Under the pieces are notes generated by a model, which saw only the letters and a list, made by a program, of their open reading frames with translations, was not told the origin of the DNA and ran no database searches. From positions 1-64,000 of the forward strand of contig NW_026570361.1 of assembly GCF_019649055.1 (NCBI RefSeq): 64,000 nucleotides of DNA, in the 5' to 3' direction. Every line of letters begins with the position of its first letter. Within the stretch, counting starts at the first letter, position 1. Shown here in pieces: positions 40,969 to 52,552 of the stretch. The stretch is from Paramacrobiotus metropolitanus. Its lineage: Eukaryota; Tardigrada; Eutardigrada; Parachela; Macrobiotidae. Position numbers and translations under genes: made by a program.

Positions 40969-42500
40969 GGTGGTTGGGATGTTTTCAGGACATCGACGGC
41001 GATCACTTCTTCGTGGGCTCGACGCCAGCACTCCCAAAGAATCCACACCAGCCATCTGTGGCCGCGCCACTTTCTCCGCTGGATTCCGTCTTCACCTGCT
41101 GGCTCGTCCGTGCAGGTGGCGCTGCGGGACGAAAATCATCTACCTATGGTGGTACGTTTCGGGCTGTATACCAGCAACCCCTTGCTGTACACTTTGAACG
41201 GCGCTCGGCTGGCAGATCAGGGTCGGCTCATTGTGGACGAGCGGCAGTTTGTGAAGGATTTGTCGGGCGTCCAGCGCCGAACCAAGTTTCTTTGGAAATA
41301 CTAGCGGATTCCTGTATCGTAACCATGTCATCGATTTTGAGCAGGCACACGCATTGCACCATGTGGAAGCATGTCAGAATTTCTTATTCGTGCATACCGA
41401 TCCGCGATCAATAAGTAATTAATGTCCGCAGTGTTGATATTCACAAATTAAATTACATATAGGTACGATAAAATGGTATTTATGAAGTAGAACTAAGGAT
41501 TGGCTTTTGTCCATCGTAATACCTCCATTAAATGCGGCGTTTACCTACTAGGGTGTGTCTGCTGTGGAGTCAACTTTTGCGGAGCGATATTGGCAACCGT
41601 CACCACATCGCTGTGGGCCTGTGGACATCCAGCAAGCGCGCTTAGGGCTACGCCAGAATTGGGATATTCTCGTAAAAGACTACACGGTTTCGCACCAACT
41701 GATCGCGATGCGGGGATAATCTGCCAATCATAGCCAGCATAATGAACGTCATAGGTCTTCGAGTGCCATTGATAATGATTGAGCGTGGCCGTTTTATTAA
41801 GGGGCCCGTGCGCAGCCAAGGCGCGCGAATCCCCATAATGCGGAGTGTCCCAAACTATCGCCGTTACTGTCGTCGAGCGACGAAGTTAAATTTTATCCGT
41901 TACATCGTCTCCATTTCACAAGTGTCCCGGTTATTTGGTAAAGCATTGTTACCACTGCCGGATCATAAGCAGAACCTGCCAGCCACCGAAGCTCGTCCGG
42001 TGAATGTCGTCGTACCGCTCATGCGCATCCGTTACACAGAGACGACTACAGGGCAGTGTCGGCGTTTCTTAACATCTGTCAACGAGCAGTGCCCCGCACC
42101 TGATCAGCAGGTGTGTAAAAACATCACAGTGGTGTGTGCATGCGCGCTGGATGTCTAGTTTGACATATCCCGCAAACTGGGCCGGCATTCGCGCCTTCCT
42201 CAACAGGTACGTCCACATGTCCAGTTAACGGAAAAAATGGGTTGAAACTAGCGACTAAACAGTCGCCCGCCTCGTTCTTATCGTACATTGCAGCATGCCG
42301 CAAAATTACATACAACGGGAATCTGAACTGATGCGAATGCGCGATGTACAGAACGTCCTTCTTCAATTAGGTTCAGCAGTTTCCACTCCGATGGCAACCG
42401 GCATAGCTGGGATGGAGTACATTTGCGGCAGTTGGATCCTTTCATGCTCAGCAGACTGACCAGTGCCGTGCTGGACGAATACTCCAAAGGCTACATATGA
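40780..42500 (+). pseudogene. Tudor-like/F-box family copy 4, decayed
   Basis: The exon 1 part at 40,900-41,410 keeps EWWLGCFQDIDGDHFF, then is frame-shifted (VQVALRDENHLPMVV in another frame) and stops. No F-box exon is visible. Exon 3 starts near 41,553 after TACTAG (VCLLWSQLL), with later matches VVVPLMRIRYTETT and YPANWAGIRAFLN (to about 42,208, donor GTACGT). Exon 4 lies at about 42,371-42,500 (VHLRQLDPFMLSRLTSAVLD). Many stops and frame changes are present. Confidence 0.75.
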
Positions 42501-43219
42501 GGCCTTAATGGGAAGCACGGCGTACAGCACTGTATAAAATGCAGCATGCATACGCCATACACCATACACATACATCATGTGCCATACGCCATACGGCATA
42601 CAGCATAATTACTGTTTTCAGCTACTTTTTATTAATTGGCGGTATACAAAAAGTCACAATTTTTCTATCATAATACTACTGGAAGTATATTATATATTTC
42701 AGCCTGCTGTATATGTAATGCGTATTAAACGGGATTTTCCGATGGTGTGCGACTTTTAAATTTCCTCTCCAAACTGTCCATTTGTTTAAATTATGTCAAC
42801 TATAACTAACATTTTTTAACGATCAAACTTCGGATCCCGTGATTTGGGTTATTTTTTGTTTAAGATGAAACGATACACACAGGTGACCGCTCTGAAAATA
42901 GCAGGTCAAGTGGAAAACCCTAGCAACTGTGAAATCCTTTAAGGTGCTAAAGAAGAGGTGGGGAATAAAAAAAATACAAAACGAAAAGCGAGATACGAAA
43001 ATACGAAATAATACAGTTTGTAAAAGACCTGTTTACGAAGGATACGAGTCGTTTCAATGACCGAGTTAATTGTGGAGTGCGGAATGGGCAAATGAACGAG
43101 TCGATCAATAAGGTTAAAATGTGAATTCATCCACATACACAGGCGAGTCTGAGGCGACTATGTATGATCGGCGCATGTTCTTTCCGAGAATCGGTTAAAA
43201 ACTGCATCAAATGCCTGTT
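42501..43219. other. No supported gene; CCATAC microsatellite
   Basis: Imperfect CATACGCCATACAC repeats occupy about 42,545-42,606. The rest is AT-rich with no coding signal. Confidence 0.5.
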
Positions 43220-45918
43220 TCAGTTGTTGAAGCATCCATCAAGAACGGCAAAGGTGATGTTGGTCAAGGAGGCAATGTCCAGCTGTCGAAGATCCATGAT
43301 ACCCCATCGCTGCGGATGGTCATCCAGACGCAAACTGTTGAAACTAATCCACCAGAATTAGTTCCCATCTGTATTCGCGGGCACATACAATTCGCACAAT
43401 AAACCATATTATTACAGTGTACTTACAGCTGCAGGAAATTCCGAATGCCGGCCCACTGATCCGGATAGGCTAACGTCCGTACCCAGCGCGCATGAATCGC
43501 TGCGACTTTTTCATACAATTGAAGACTGACCGCCGGACAATGATCGTTGGCGGTTGCCAGGAAAGTTCGACACTGTTCAGCGGCAGTTTGCGTGGAGGAA
43601 AAGCGTAGCATCGGAACGATCACTTGGCAAGCCCGGGTGTCATTGTGCATGAATGTCTGCTCGGACGGTGGCAGAGCCGTACCAGCGTCGGCGTACAGTA
43701 TCTCCTGCGCTGATTCCCGAATGGCTTTCGACGCGTGGTAGTTGATCAGCACCAACCGGCTGCACACCGCCATCAATGCAACGAGAGCCGTGCATTCCAG
43801 TGTTCCGTCGCGGTGATGGCGTTTGATGGTCAGCAACGGCGCTGTCCACTGATCATTGGCGTTCTTCACGACCAGTAAGGGCAGCCGGACGCCCTTTGCT
43901 TCCAAGAATCGCTTGGTCGCCAGGATTCGTGTTTGAAAGCACAGGCAGATGTGAGTGTGGTTCCCGTCCTCCATTAGCGTCAAGGAACGAGTGCGCTGTG
44001 GATGCACCCTGTCCAACATGGCGATTAGCTTGTAGCGGAGAAAGGCAGAGTGCTCAAATGCCAGTTCATGACCAGGCGGACTTCTTCGGCAGGTTATGCA
44101 GAGGTCGAAGAGAATGTGCCGGCTAGCGACGTACTCTCGCCAGATCTGCCTCCACAGCACACACACACTGCTAGAAAACCGCATTTTGATTATTACATAT
44201 TATTGTAATTATTACATCAAAGCAGACAACCCGAAATAAATCGGGATTATGACGTTTAGTTGTTAAAAACTTAATTACTTTTTGAAATCTGCTAATTTTT
44301 GGACAGATTTTGGCAGTAAGAACTATCGAGAGTAACATAACAATAGTAACACAGCATATTATCACAACGTTTAAACGAGCTAAAAAGTTATTTATAACAC
44401 GATGCTTCTGTCGTGCATTGTACTGCGCCACGTGCCGAAGCTGACAAACCGTTTTTGGGTACAACTACTCAAGCTTTCTCACGGTATATGGGAATGGGAT
44501 ATAGGGAGCGACTCCCCTTTTTCAATGCTGTACTTTACGTAGTAATATTGCAGTGCGGTGACTTGCCGGTTGATCTGACTTTGGACGTCCACGTCCAAAA
44601 TTTGTTATATACCAGCGAGAAGCGGATGCGCCAGTTCGTTGATGGACATCTCTAGTTGATCTACCAACAAACGCCTTTCGGATTACGCGAAATGAAAGCT
44701 GCACAGAATTCGTTAGAAATTGGTAATCTTTTATCATGTAAAATGAATCAGTTCGTCCAATACAGTAGTGTCCAAACGTTCGAAGCGTCCAAAAACAAGC
44801 AAACAAGCAGGCAACCAAAGAAGAGACGATAAGGCCAGTTGACCCTCATCTGATACTGTGACTCGGAGGTTTACGTACGGTACTAACATTCTCGGACTTT
44901 CAGGCTTCTAAACTTGAGAAACCAAAAAGCTAACGATAATCTAATAAGCACTTGTCAGACTCAGAGCTATAACCTTACACTCGGAATCGTCAGCTACAGC
45001 GGAGGCCGTTCGAATGAAGCACTGACCAGATGCGAGCCCGTCGCAAGAGGCCATGTGTGTGCAACGTGGTTCTTCCTTTTGTTTCCATGCAAGATACTCC
45101 GCGCACCCTTTTGCCAAGGCGTCTTCCATCGAGAATAACTTGCGATTTTTCTTGTCACCGTACATCACAACAGCAAGAACAAATGTGACTGTATCCAATC
45201 CGGCTCGTACAAATACTCGGCAACTCATCTCGTTGAACTCGTCACTCCTGATCCACCGATGTGTGCCGGTACATGGCATGGTTGTCCCGTCAGCAACAGG
45301 CGGCCGACGGAACGGGCATTTCCCATCAGATTCAGCACGGCCAGCAGACGCTTTCCGGATCGGGCGGTAGACAAACTGGGGCATAAAATGCAGATCGGAC
45401 AATAAATGAGCATCGGGGAACCCGATCCCATGTTTTTCGTACAGAAACCCGGCGGGTCGTCCAAAGAAACTTTCGCAGTCATCCGTTTCCGGAAGATCTG
45501 CAACACACTGAGACAGCTGCACAGCGTGCCACTCCGTCGAGAGAGGTTTCTTCGTAGCGGAATCTCGATTATCCACGCGTACGGTAAGTGTCAGGAAGCT
45601 CTCCACCTTTACTATGACGACCTGCCGGAAAACTAACGGATGACCATGGGCGAACCGCAACGCTGCTTGCACGCTGTAGCCGCTGCGTAACGGACTGCGA
45701 AGGAAATGAAGCGGCCAGAGATGTTTGGAGTGAATCCATTGGGCGCTGATTGTTCTGGCGTCGAAATCAACGAAGAAGTGGTCACCATCAATATCCTGGA
45801 CGTATCCCAGCCACCATTGCCCGCTATCGCGCCGCACCAGCACCGTGTTCTCGAGATTCACCTCGTGCGAACGCGTGAACCAGTTGCGGAAGAACGACGA
45901 CGTTGACGCCATAACCAT
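43220..45918 (-). pseudogene. Tudor-like/F-box family copy 5, one in-frame stop
   Basis: Exons at 45,027-45,918, 44,567-44,660 (94 nt), 43,427-44,167 and 43,220-43,334 (115 nt) have the same phases as copy 6 and would join to 614 codons. The single defect is TAA at 44,605-44,607 inside the F-box. Exon 1 has NTVLVRRDSGQWWLGYVQDI and VFVRAGLDTVTFV. Exon 3 runs from VCVLWRQIWREYV through AIHARWVRTLAYPDQWAGI. Exon 4 ends AVLDGCFNN. The intron after the F-box starts with GC (CG/GCAAGT) rather than GT. It is either a very young pseudogene, a non-functional allele, or a gene yielding a protein truncated after the Tudor-like part. Confidence 0.82.
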
Positions 45919-46034
45919 AATATTATTATAAAGCTAGCAAAACAATGATACTCACAACGAGTGTAATGTTGTGAGTATCGTCGTCGGTAAATTAAAGTCT
46001 TCAGAAATTCGGGTACTAATGACGGAATATAGCA

Positions 46035-46317
46035 GTACGAGGAGGATTATAGTTGAGTCGGTAGCGCATAGCTGCTGCGAGTTAAACTGAACACCAGGTC
46101 CGTAAGCTATTGACGTAACAGTCAACCGTGGATGGTTGCCTTTCCAACAACTGAACAACAGTCAGTCGTGGGGGTTCCATTGTTTACTTACCAACCGCAG
46201 CTATTGGTTTGTGCAGCCATCCACGGTTGGCTGGTACGTCAACAGCTTACCGAAATGGTGTTCAGTTTAACTCGCAGCAGCTGTGCGCTACCGACTCAAC
46301 TATAATCCTCCTCGTAC
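46035..46317. mobile_element. Fold-back/MITE element with GTACGAGG ends
   Basis: Arms of about 100 bp (46,035-about 46,135 and about 46,212-46,317) are inverted copies, starting GTACGAGGAGGATTATAG and ending with its complement. The loop is about 75 bp. The flanking tetranucleotide GTAC at both ends may be the target duplication or the element tip. Non-coding and non-autonomous. Confidence 0.8.
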
Positions 46318-46431
46318 AGTACGTAAAGTGACGGCTTTATTCGTACTTTCTATTATTCGCTATACATTCTCGATCTTTCTCTTTTGTGTTCGGATCTACT
46401 TTTGGTTGTTTCTACACGGATGCGCCGTGTC

Positions 46432-46470
46432 TATATAAGTCCGTGCGTGGCAGTACTTTGATCATCAGTT
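46432..46470 (+). promoter_or_regulatory. TATA plus TCAGT initiator, promoter-like
   Basis: TATATAAG at 46,432-46,439 is followed by ATCATCAGTT with TCAGT at 46,465-46,469, close to the spacing of a TATA/Inr core promoter of the arthropod-type consensus. The sequence downstream is interrupted at 46,545 by a DNA transposon. It could be the promoter of a solo LTR or of a lost gene. Confidence 0.4.
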
Positions 46471-47089
46471 CTCTCATTACGAGTTTTGGCAGTTTCGGAG
46501 TTTCTCATTAAATTATCGTCGGAGATGCAGTTCTCGCTTCGCGTGGTTATAGTCCAATTTAGGGACACCTCTCAGAAATAAGCTTTCTATAGCTCATTCG
46601 ACTCAGAAAAAAATCCCGAGTCGAATGATATATAGATCACGTGGGTCTGAGGTCACGTGACCAAGTTATGGATTTTTTTAGAATAAAAATCACTTTAACT
46701 CTTTAATTTAGGAGACCTCTCAGAAAAGAACTTCCTACAGCTAATTATGTTCAGAAAAATCCTGAGTCGAATGATATGTAAATGCCGTGGATCCGAGATC
46801 ACGTGACCAAGTTACAAATTTATTTAACTATTTTCTGGAAATTCAGGACTTTAGTACTGAATTTTCCAGTACAGTACTTTTTTGCTGATGACGTCAGGTA
46901 CACGTCATACATGACAGGTTCGATTCATAAATTTTTTCAGTCGTAAAGGTCAAGATGGGTTTGAAGGTCACTTAACTGAAATACTGAAAATAGTTATATA
47001 ATTAAATAACAGTTATCCAGGGGTAAGGTTAATATTTAGCCAACTTTTTTGTTTCTTGCTAGCAATTTTAAGTTTGTCAAATTGATTGT

Positions 47090-47640
47090 TTGGTTACTCC
47101 TTTCTTTAATCGAGACATATGGGCTGGTTACAGCCAACAGCAATGTTTTTCCTTTAAACGAGACCCAACTAGTAACATCCCATAACAATGTTACTCCTTT
47201 CTTTAAACGAGACCCAACTATTAATATCCCATAGCAATATTACTCCTTTCTTTAAACGACACCCATTTATTAGCATCCCATAACAATGTTACTCCTTTCC
47301 TTAAACGAGACAGGACAAGTAACACGCCATAACAATGTTACTCCTTTCTTTAAACGAGACAGAGCTGGTAACACACCACAGCAAGGATATTCCTTTCTTT
47401 AAACGAGACAGAGCTGGTACCACCCCACAACAATGTTACTTCTTTCTTCAAACGAGACCGAACTAGTAACACACCAAAGCAAGGTTATTCCTTTCTTTAA
47501 ACGAGACTCAACTTGCAACACACCACAGAAAGGTTATTCCTTTCTTTAAACGAGACAGAACCAGTAACAACCCACAGCAACGTTGCTCCTTTTATTTAAA
47601 CGAGGCAGAAGAACTAATAACATCCCTGCATTCGTAAGTT
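47090..47640 (+). repeat. Minisatellite, about 11 units of about 51 bp
   Basis: Tandem units share ACTCCTTTCTTTAAACGAGA followed by a variable linker and CAACAATGTT. They lie inside the 3.2-kb DNA transposon, and unit divergence suggests age. This is not a CRISPR array: spacers are related to each other and the host is eukaryotic. Confidence 0.9.
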
Positions 47641-47649
47641 GCACAGGCT

Positions 47650-48500
47650 TCATAGACTCTTTAGGTTTGTTAGATGCTTCAAATTTTTCTTCCCTTTACA
47701 ATTTCCTTAACCATCTTAGGTTGATTCTTAGGTTTCTCTAGATTTCTTAGGTTATTATTAGCTTGCTGAGGTTTTCTTAGCTTCCTCCCGAATTTTTATA
47801 GGTTTTGTTAGATTGTGTTTCTATTTTGTTTACGTTCATTAAAATTTCTTTAGTGTTCAGGTTTCTTAGGTTATTCTAGGTTTCTGATGTTATTCTCACG
47901 TTTCTTGCGTTTCCCTGGGTTATTCTAGATGCTCTTTTAGTTGCTTAGGTTCTTCGTACTACAGTGAAGGCTGTGAAGCTACTGTTGCGTACGGGCATTA
48001 GCGATGGTTTTTTTTAATTTTGTAAGTTTTTCTTATGCACTAGATACTGTTCTGTATTAGCAGTGTTTTCTAGGCTTCTCTTCGTAGGTTTCTTGTTTTT
48101 GTTAATATTTCTTAGGTTATTCTTAGGTTTCATATGTTTCTTTTTTTGAGGTTTCTTAGCTTGGTCGTAGTACAATTTGGTTACTGTTCTCTATTATCGA
48201 TGGCTTCTAAGTTTCTTTGGTTTTCGTCCATTGCTTTTTTTCTTAGGTTTTCGTTTCATTGTCATATTTTTTCGTTACATTCCGGCTTTTAGGTTGCTTT
48301 ATGCTTGTTAGGTTTTCCACAGATTTCTTAGTTTTTTTCTGGGTTTCTCAAGTTATCCCAGTGTGTCTTAATGTTCTTAGGTTATTCTTTCTTTATTCTT
48401 AGTTCACTAGTTCACTCCAGTTTTTTTGTTTCATATTAGCAGTGGTTTCAGTTTCTTAGGTTTGTCATAGTACTTTCTGATTACTTGTCTATAATAGTGG
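47650..48500 (+). repeat. Degenerate TTCTTAGGTT-rich tract
   Basis: CTTAGGTT/TTAGGTTTC motifs recur at irregular spacing in T-rich sequence within the DNA transposon. It is too degenerate to define a unit. Confidence 0.6.
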
Positions 48501-48533
48501 TGGTTTCTCAGTTTCCTAGTTTTTACAAACTTA

Positions 48534-49244
48534 CCAGGGCACATTTTCCGGGTCCAAATTCAGAAAAATCTGATCTTTGGCAGAAACATAGTATACCATC
48601 GTAGTATATTTAAAAAAATAATTTCAGCTGCTGACACTCAAAAGACGTGGCCAAACAAAATTAATAATTAAGTAACAGCACATACTATTGTACTGCCCTA
48701 GTGTAGTACTCAAACAGCTGTTTGTATCAGTGTAATAATAATAAATCAGGCAATTCTTATCTTTTGCCGAATGACAGTGTACAACTATAGCACGCTTAAA
48801 AAATAATGAACTTTAATATTTATCACAAGTTTCGGGAAGGCACTGCACACAGTGAGGAAAAGCAAAATCCAGATGCAAATACAGTGGCAATATGTGGTAC
48901 GTACTGTTGCACTACCGCAAAGAATCGCAGCTACAAAATGGTTTCTCTACTCTGTCGTCTTAATGTTTGCACAGTAAATTTTCATTAATCATAATGTGGC
49001 AAAATACTACGTTTCTGAAGAGGTGAAACTTTCCTGATATGCTGTCATTTTATAAAAAGCATGTGCGATTATAACGCTAGTGCACAGTAATAACATGCAG
49101 TATTATTTACTTATTAATTTTGTTTGGCCACGCCCTTTGAGTGTCAGCAGCTGAAATTATTTTTTTAAATATACTACGATGGTATACTATGTTTATGCCA
49201 AAGATCAGATTTTTTTGAATTCGGACCCCGAAAATGTGCCCTGG
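48534..49244. mobile_element. Nested 711-bp inverted-repeat element, TTA duplication
   Basis: Inverted arms of about 140 bp (48,534-about 48,676 and about 49,107-49,244) start CCAGGGCACATTTTCCGG. TTA lies immediately outside both ends (48,531-48,533; 49,245-49,247). A 3-bp TTA/TAA duplication is typical of PIF/Harbinger-type MITEs, though the CAGGG tip also recalls hAT. It contains no transposase. It sits wholly inside the 46,545-49,782 element, so it is the younger insertion. Confidence 0.75.
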
Positions 49245-49886
49245 TTAGTACAGTTTTTCTTACTTCTTTCAAACATACAAGGGGAATATACTGAATTAAT
49301 AATGAATCAGTTTCAGGATGGTCCTTTGTTTTGTTGGTCTCTTGTATGAAAAATAAAACGAACTTTTCTCAAATTGTTATTTGAAGCTTCGAAGACCAGC
49401 TTATTTGACTCCAGAATGGGAAACAGAATGGAGAGCTGATAAACGAAATCGTTATGACGTCATCTCAATAATAGGCTATTTTCCTTGTTAATTTAGATAA
49501 AAATTTAAAACTTGGTCACGTGAAATTTCTTGCCTTCGGTCCCAGCTCATTCGACTCAGAAAAAAATTTTGAGCCGAATGAGTGTAAAATGACGTCATTA
49601 TGACGTCATCCTGATGGTATCCTAGTGTTTTTCCAGGATTTTCATAAAAATTCATCTCAGTAACGTGACAGTTTTTTGTTTCCGGGTACAGCTCATTCGA
49701 CTCAGAAAAAAATTCTGAGACGAGTGCAAAATGACGTCATTATGACGTCATCCTGATGGTGTCCCTATATTGGATTTTTACCCTTCGCGTAGATTCGTAG
49801 ACTTAGCTATGCCATTGAGATACCAGCTCATACTCTGTCGTTGAGTAGGTCGGTAGGATAGATTATTTACGGTAATTATTCCTATC

Positions 49887-50192
49887 GTACGAGGCAAGCG
49901 ACAACTCTTTCCCATCGCTTTAGTAAATTTTATCACTTTCCCTGCTGCATCTTACCCGTGTGCAGGCGCTCACGTGATACTTGATTTCAGCCGTTTCACG
50001 TCGGTTTGCAGCTATAGTTGATTGTGCAAACTGAGAGCACGGCAGGCGAGATTTTATCGCCGGCTCAGTAAGCGCTGATTACAAAGGATACGATATCAGT
50101 ATCACGTGAACGCCTGCACACGGGTAAGATGCAGCAGGGAAAGTGATAAAATTTACTAAAGCGATGGGAAAAAGTTGTCGCTTGCCTCGTAC
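49887..50192. mobile_element. Second fold-back element with GTACGAGG ends
   Basis: Arms of about 95 bp are inverted copies (GTACGAGGCAAGCGAC... at 49,887 and its complement ending at 50,192), with a loop of about 115 bp. Tips match those of the 46,035-46,317 element, although the arm interiors differ. Confidence 0.82.
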
Positions 50193-50291
50193 TGATCTCT
50201 CCGTCACTAATAAAGACGGTACAGTGCATGTGACAATCTGGCCAGCCTTGACAATATCGTGGAACGAATTCTTCCGGATATTCAATCAAAG

Positions 50292-50350
50292 CTAACTGGA
50301 TACCGCTCCGAGCACAGAAGCGGCATTACCTCGTTGGATGTCGAGATAAG
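50292..50350 (-). repeat. Very short LINE coding relic
   Basis: The minus strand encodes DIQRGNAASVLGAV, matching IEIQRGNAASILGT at the C-terminus of the truncated LINE at 37.4 kb and IRGNAAAVLGT of the intact LINE. It is only about 15 residues long but distinctive. Between here and 51,161 there is no supported gene; two diverged segments (50,428-50,505 and 50,948-51,027, both with ATGCATTGTCTA) are copies of one another. Confidence 0.5.
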
Positions 50351-51161
50351 CGTTGGTAGAGCTTGGGGAACATACGGAAACGGGATGCATCCGTATGATG
50401 CGGCAGGAAAGTGGTTCTCCTCCCCTAGATCTGCCGAACTGCACCCACATGTCTGCCGACCCGACCCTATGCATTGTCTATGGGTACTCCAATAGATCAG
50501 CCGAAGCGGCGCAAAAGTGAAATTTGGTACTTTTGTTGAGCGCAAGCACACGGCCAGGCTGCAGTATCAGATGCAGATGTACCGACACTAGACTGTAACC
50601 GACCAAAACGTCCGAACGTTTTGGTCGGTTGCACTGACTCGAGAAGCGCGTCCTCTTTTTTATTGCAAAGCTTAATTTCTACCAATAAGTGCGTATGCTG
50701 AGTGTGAAGGTAGGCACACGACAACCGGCATCATTCATCATCACTGCAAGAAGTAGCTAACTAATTCGAATAAAGTTAAAAGCTTTTATTACTAAAAACG
50801 TTTTATTGGATTTAATTTCACAGACTGTGTATCATCGCATTTCTCTTGAGAAATTTACTTAAAAATTTCATGTAAAATATGGCAGAGCTTGGTAATGCTA
50901 AACTTAAATTAAAACCTTAAAGTACTTTCGGAAACAACATTTCGAGTAATAGGTCTGCCGGACTGCGCCAATACTCCTGACGACCCGATCTTATGCATTG
51001 TCTACCGGAACTCCAATAGATCTGACGAACAAGAACAACAATGAAACTTGATAGTAGCTCTGAGCGCTCTTGTAGGGCAAGACAATAGATTTACGAACCA
51101 GCAAGTAAGCGGGTGTTACACGGAACATTATTTTTAATACTGCATAACAATATTTCATTTA

Positions 51162-51676
51162 TGGGACACAAATATAAATACGCAAATGAAGATAAGCACT
51201 TTTTTTCACGTCACAGCCTAAGTTGAGTCATACGGAGGCTTCCAATAAACAGCAGCTTATCTTGTAAGACTAAGCTGTTAACTTTGGGAGCCCCTTTGCG
51301 TACCGCCATCATTTAAATTATAAAACGACAACAAATTCATCAAATTGGTTAATCAATACTATTATTTAGAGTAAATTATTAGGGCATACAGAAATGTTAG
51401 CAAAACTTCAAAACAAAAGTAAAAAAGATAAATTATAGAAGAGCACGCGATGCGCTTATGCTGTAGTACGAGAAAAAAGCCACTTATTTGGGTTGCCATT
51501 TCAACTACTTCAAAAAACTACTCCCGAGTAGTTTCTTTATTTTGCTTATCATGGGCGGGATATGCAAGTTCTGCATATCTGCGTCACGCAGTATGGACCA
51601 ACTGCCGTAAAGGGGAGGTCGCTGTGACGTGAAGAAAAGTGCTTTTCTTGGCTTGCATATTTATATTTGTGCCCCA
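51162..51676. mobile_element. 515-bp MITE with TA duplication
   Basis: Inverted arms of about 58 bp (from TGGGACACAAATATAAATA at 51,162 and its complement ending at 51,676, sharing CACGTCACAGC at the inner end) are flanked by TA on both sides. The interior is non-coding. TA duplication suggests Tc1/mariner-type mobilisation. The following stretch to 52,552 has no supported gene. Confidence 0.75.
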
Positions 51677-52552
51677 TAATTATCTTTAACTGCATCTGTG
51701 AACGGCATATGCAGTATACAGACATTTTCGAAGATCGCCGGAACTGGTTCGAATATGTACAAATAAGTATATCATATGTGTAATCTTGTCAAAGTAAATT
51801 TGAATAACAGATAAAGATCCTCTAGTGTATTTAGAAGAATTGTGGTTGCAGAGAAGGGTGGGAAGCTGAATCCGCCTCTGCGCAAGTCTACGTTCTCCGG
51901 CACCTACGGCTCATGCAATAATCTTAAAAAAGATGCATTAGCTGCAGCAGCCGGCCATCGTAATTCGTACCTACTCCAGGAACTTTGTAAAACATTGGCT
52001 GCAATCTTCCCGGCACCGACCACTCGTAAACACTACTCGAAAACAAACTCCTATTCGTAAGCAAACTACTCGAAAACACCCGAACCCGGTTTATGTCAAG
52101 CACTTTTCCGGAAGATTGTTAGCAGCAGCTGTACGGGATACTTAAAAAGAAATTTTTACAGTCGAAGAAAGCCAAGAATGCTGGACACTCGCTAGGGTAA
52201 TTTCCCGTCTGCAGCGCTCCATGGATTCAGAACTGTTCAAGAGACGTTTGCACGAAGTGCATAGAAGCATCGGATGGCATGATTTTGGGGCAACATGGAC
52301 GGGGTTTAAGTAATAAATTATAAATCAAATTATTAATATTCTTAAAGTTATTATGTGAATAATGTGATTGATCATGGATGCGGAGTCGCGGACACATAAT
52401 ACCGCGGGCACACCAGATTGGCAGCAACTATTGCTCGGCGATCAAAAACAATTAAAGTTTGGTATTCCGGAATTTCAGAAATGTTTCTCTAGATTTAGTT
52501 GAAGAGTAGACATCCTGGCACTCAATTTTCTGGAATAAGAACATTCTTATCA

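Larger units (their letters stand above)
46545..49782. mobile_element. 3.2-kb non-autonomous DNA transposon with 8-bp target duplication
   Basis: Terminal inverted repeats of 25 bp (46,545-46,569 and 49,758-49,782; core TCCAATNTAGGGACACC, 4 mismatches) are bounded by perfect direct repeats CTTCGCGT (46,537-46,544 and 49,783-49,790). An 8-bp duplication fits hAT-like or P-like transposases; the tips do not decide which. Each end has two tandem subterminal units built round a hairpin of CATTCGACTCAG and its complement (46,595 and 46,736; 49,550 and 49,690). There is no transposase ORF; the interior is repeats and a nested element. Confidence 0.85.

Noticed and set aside
47090-47640. CRISPR-like array
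   Set aside because: The units including the spacers are tandem repeats, there are no cas genes, and the DNA is eukaryotic.
47650-48500. Telomere-type TTAGG repeat
   Set aside because: TTAGG occurs only inside a degenerate TTCTTAGGTT pattern with irregular spacing, within a transposon.
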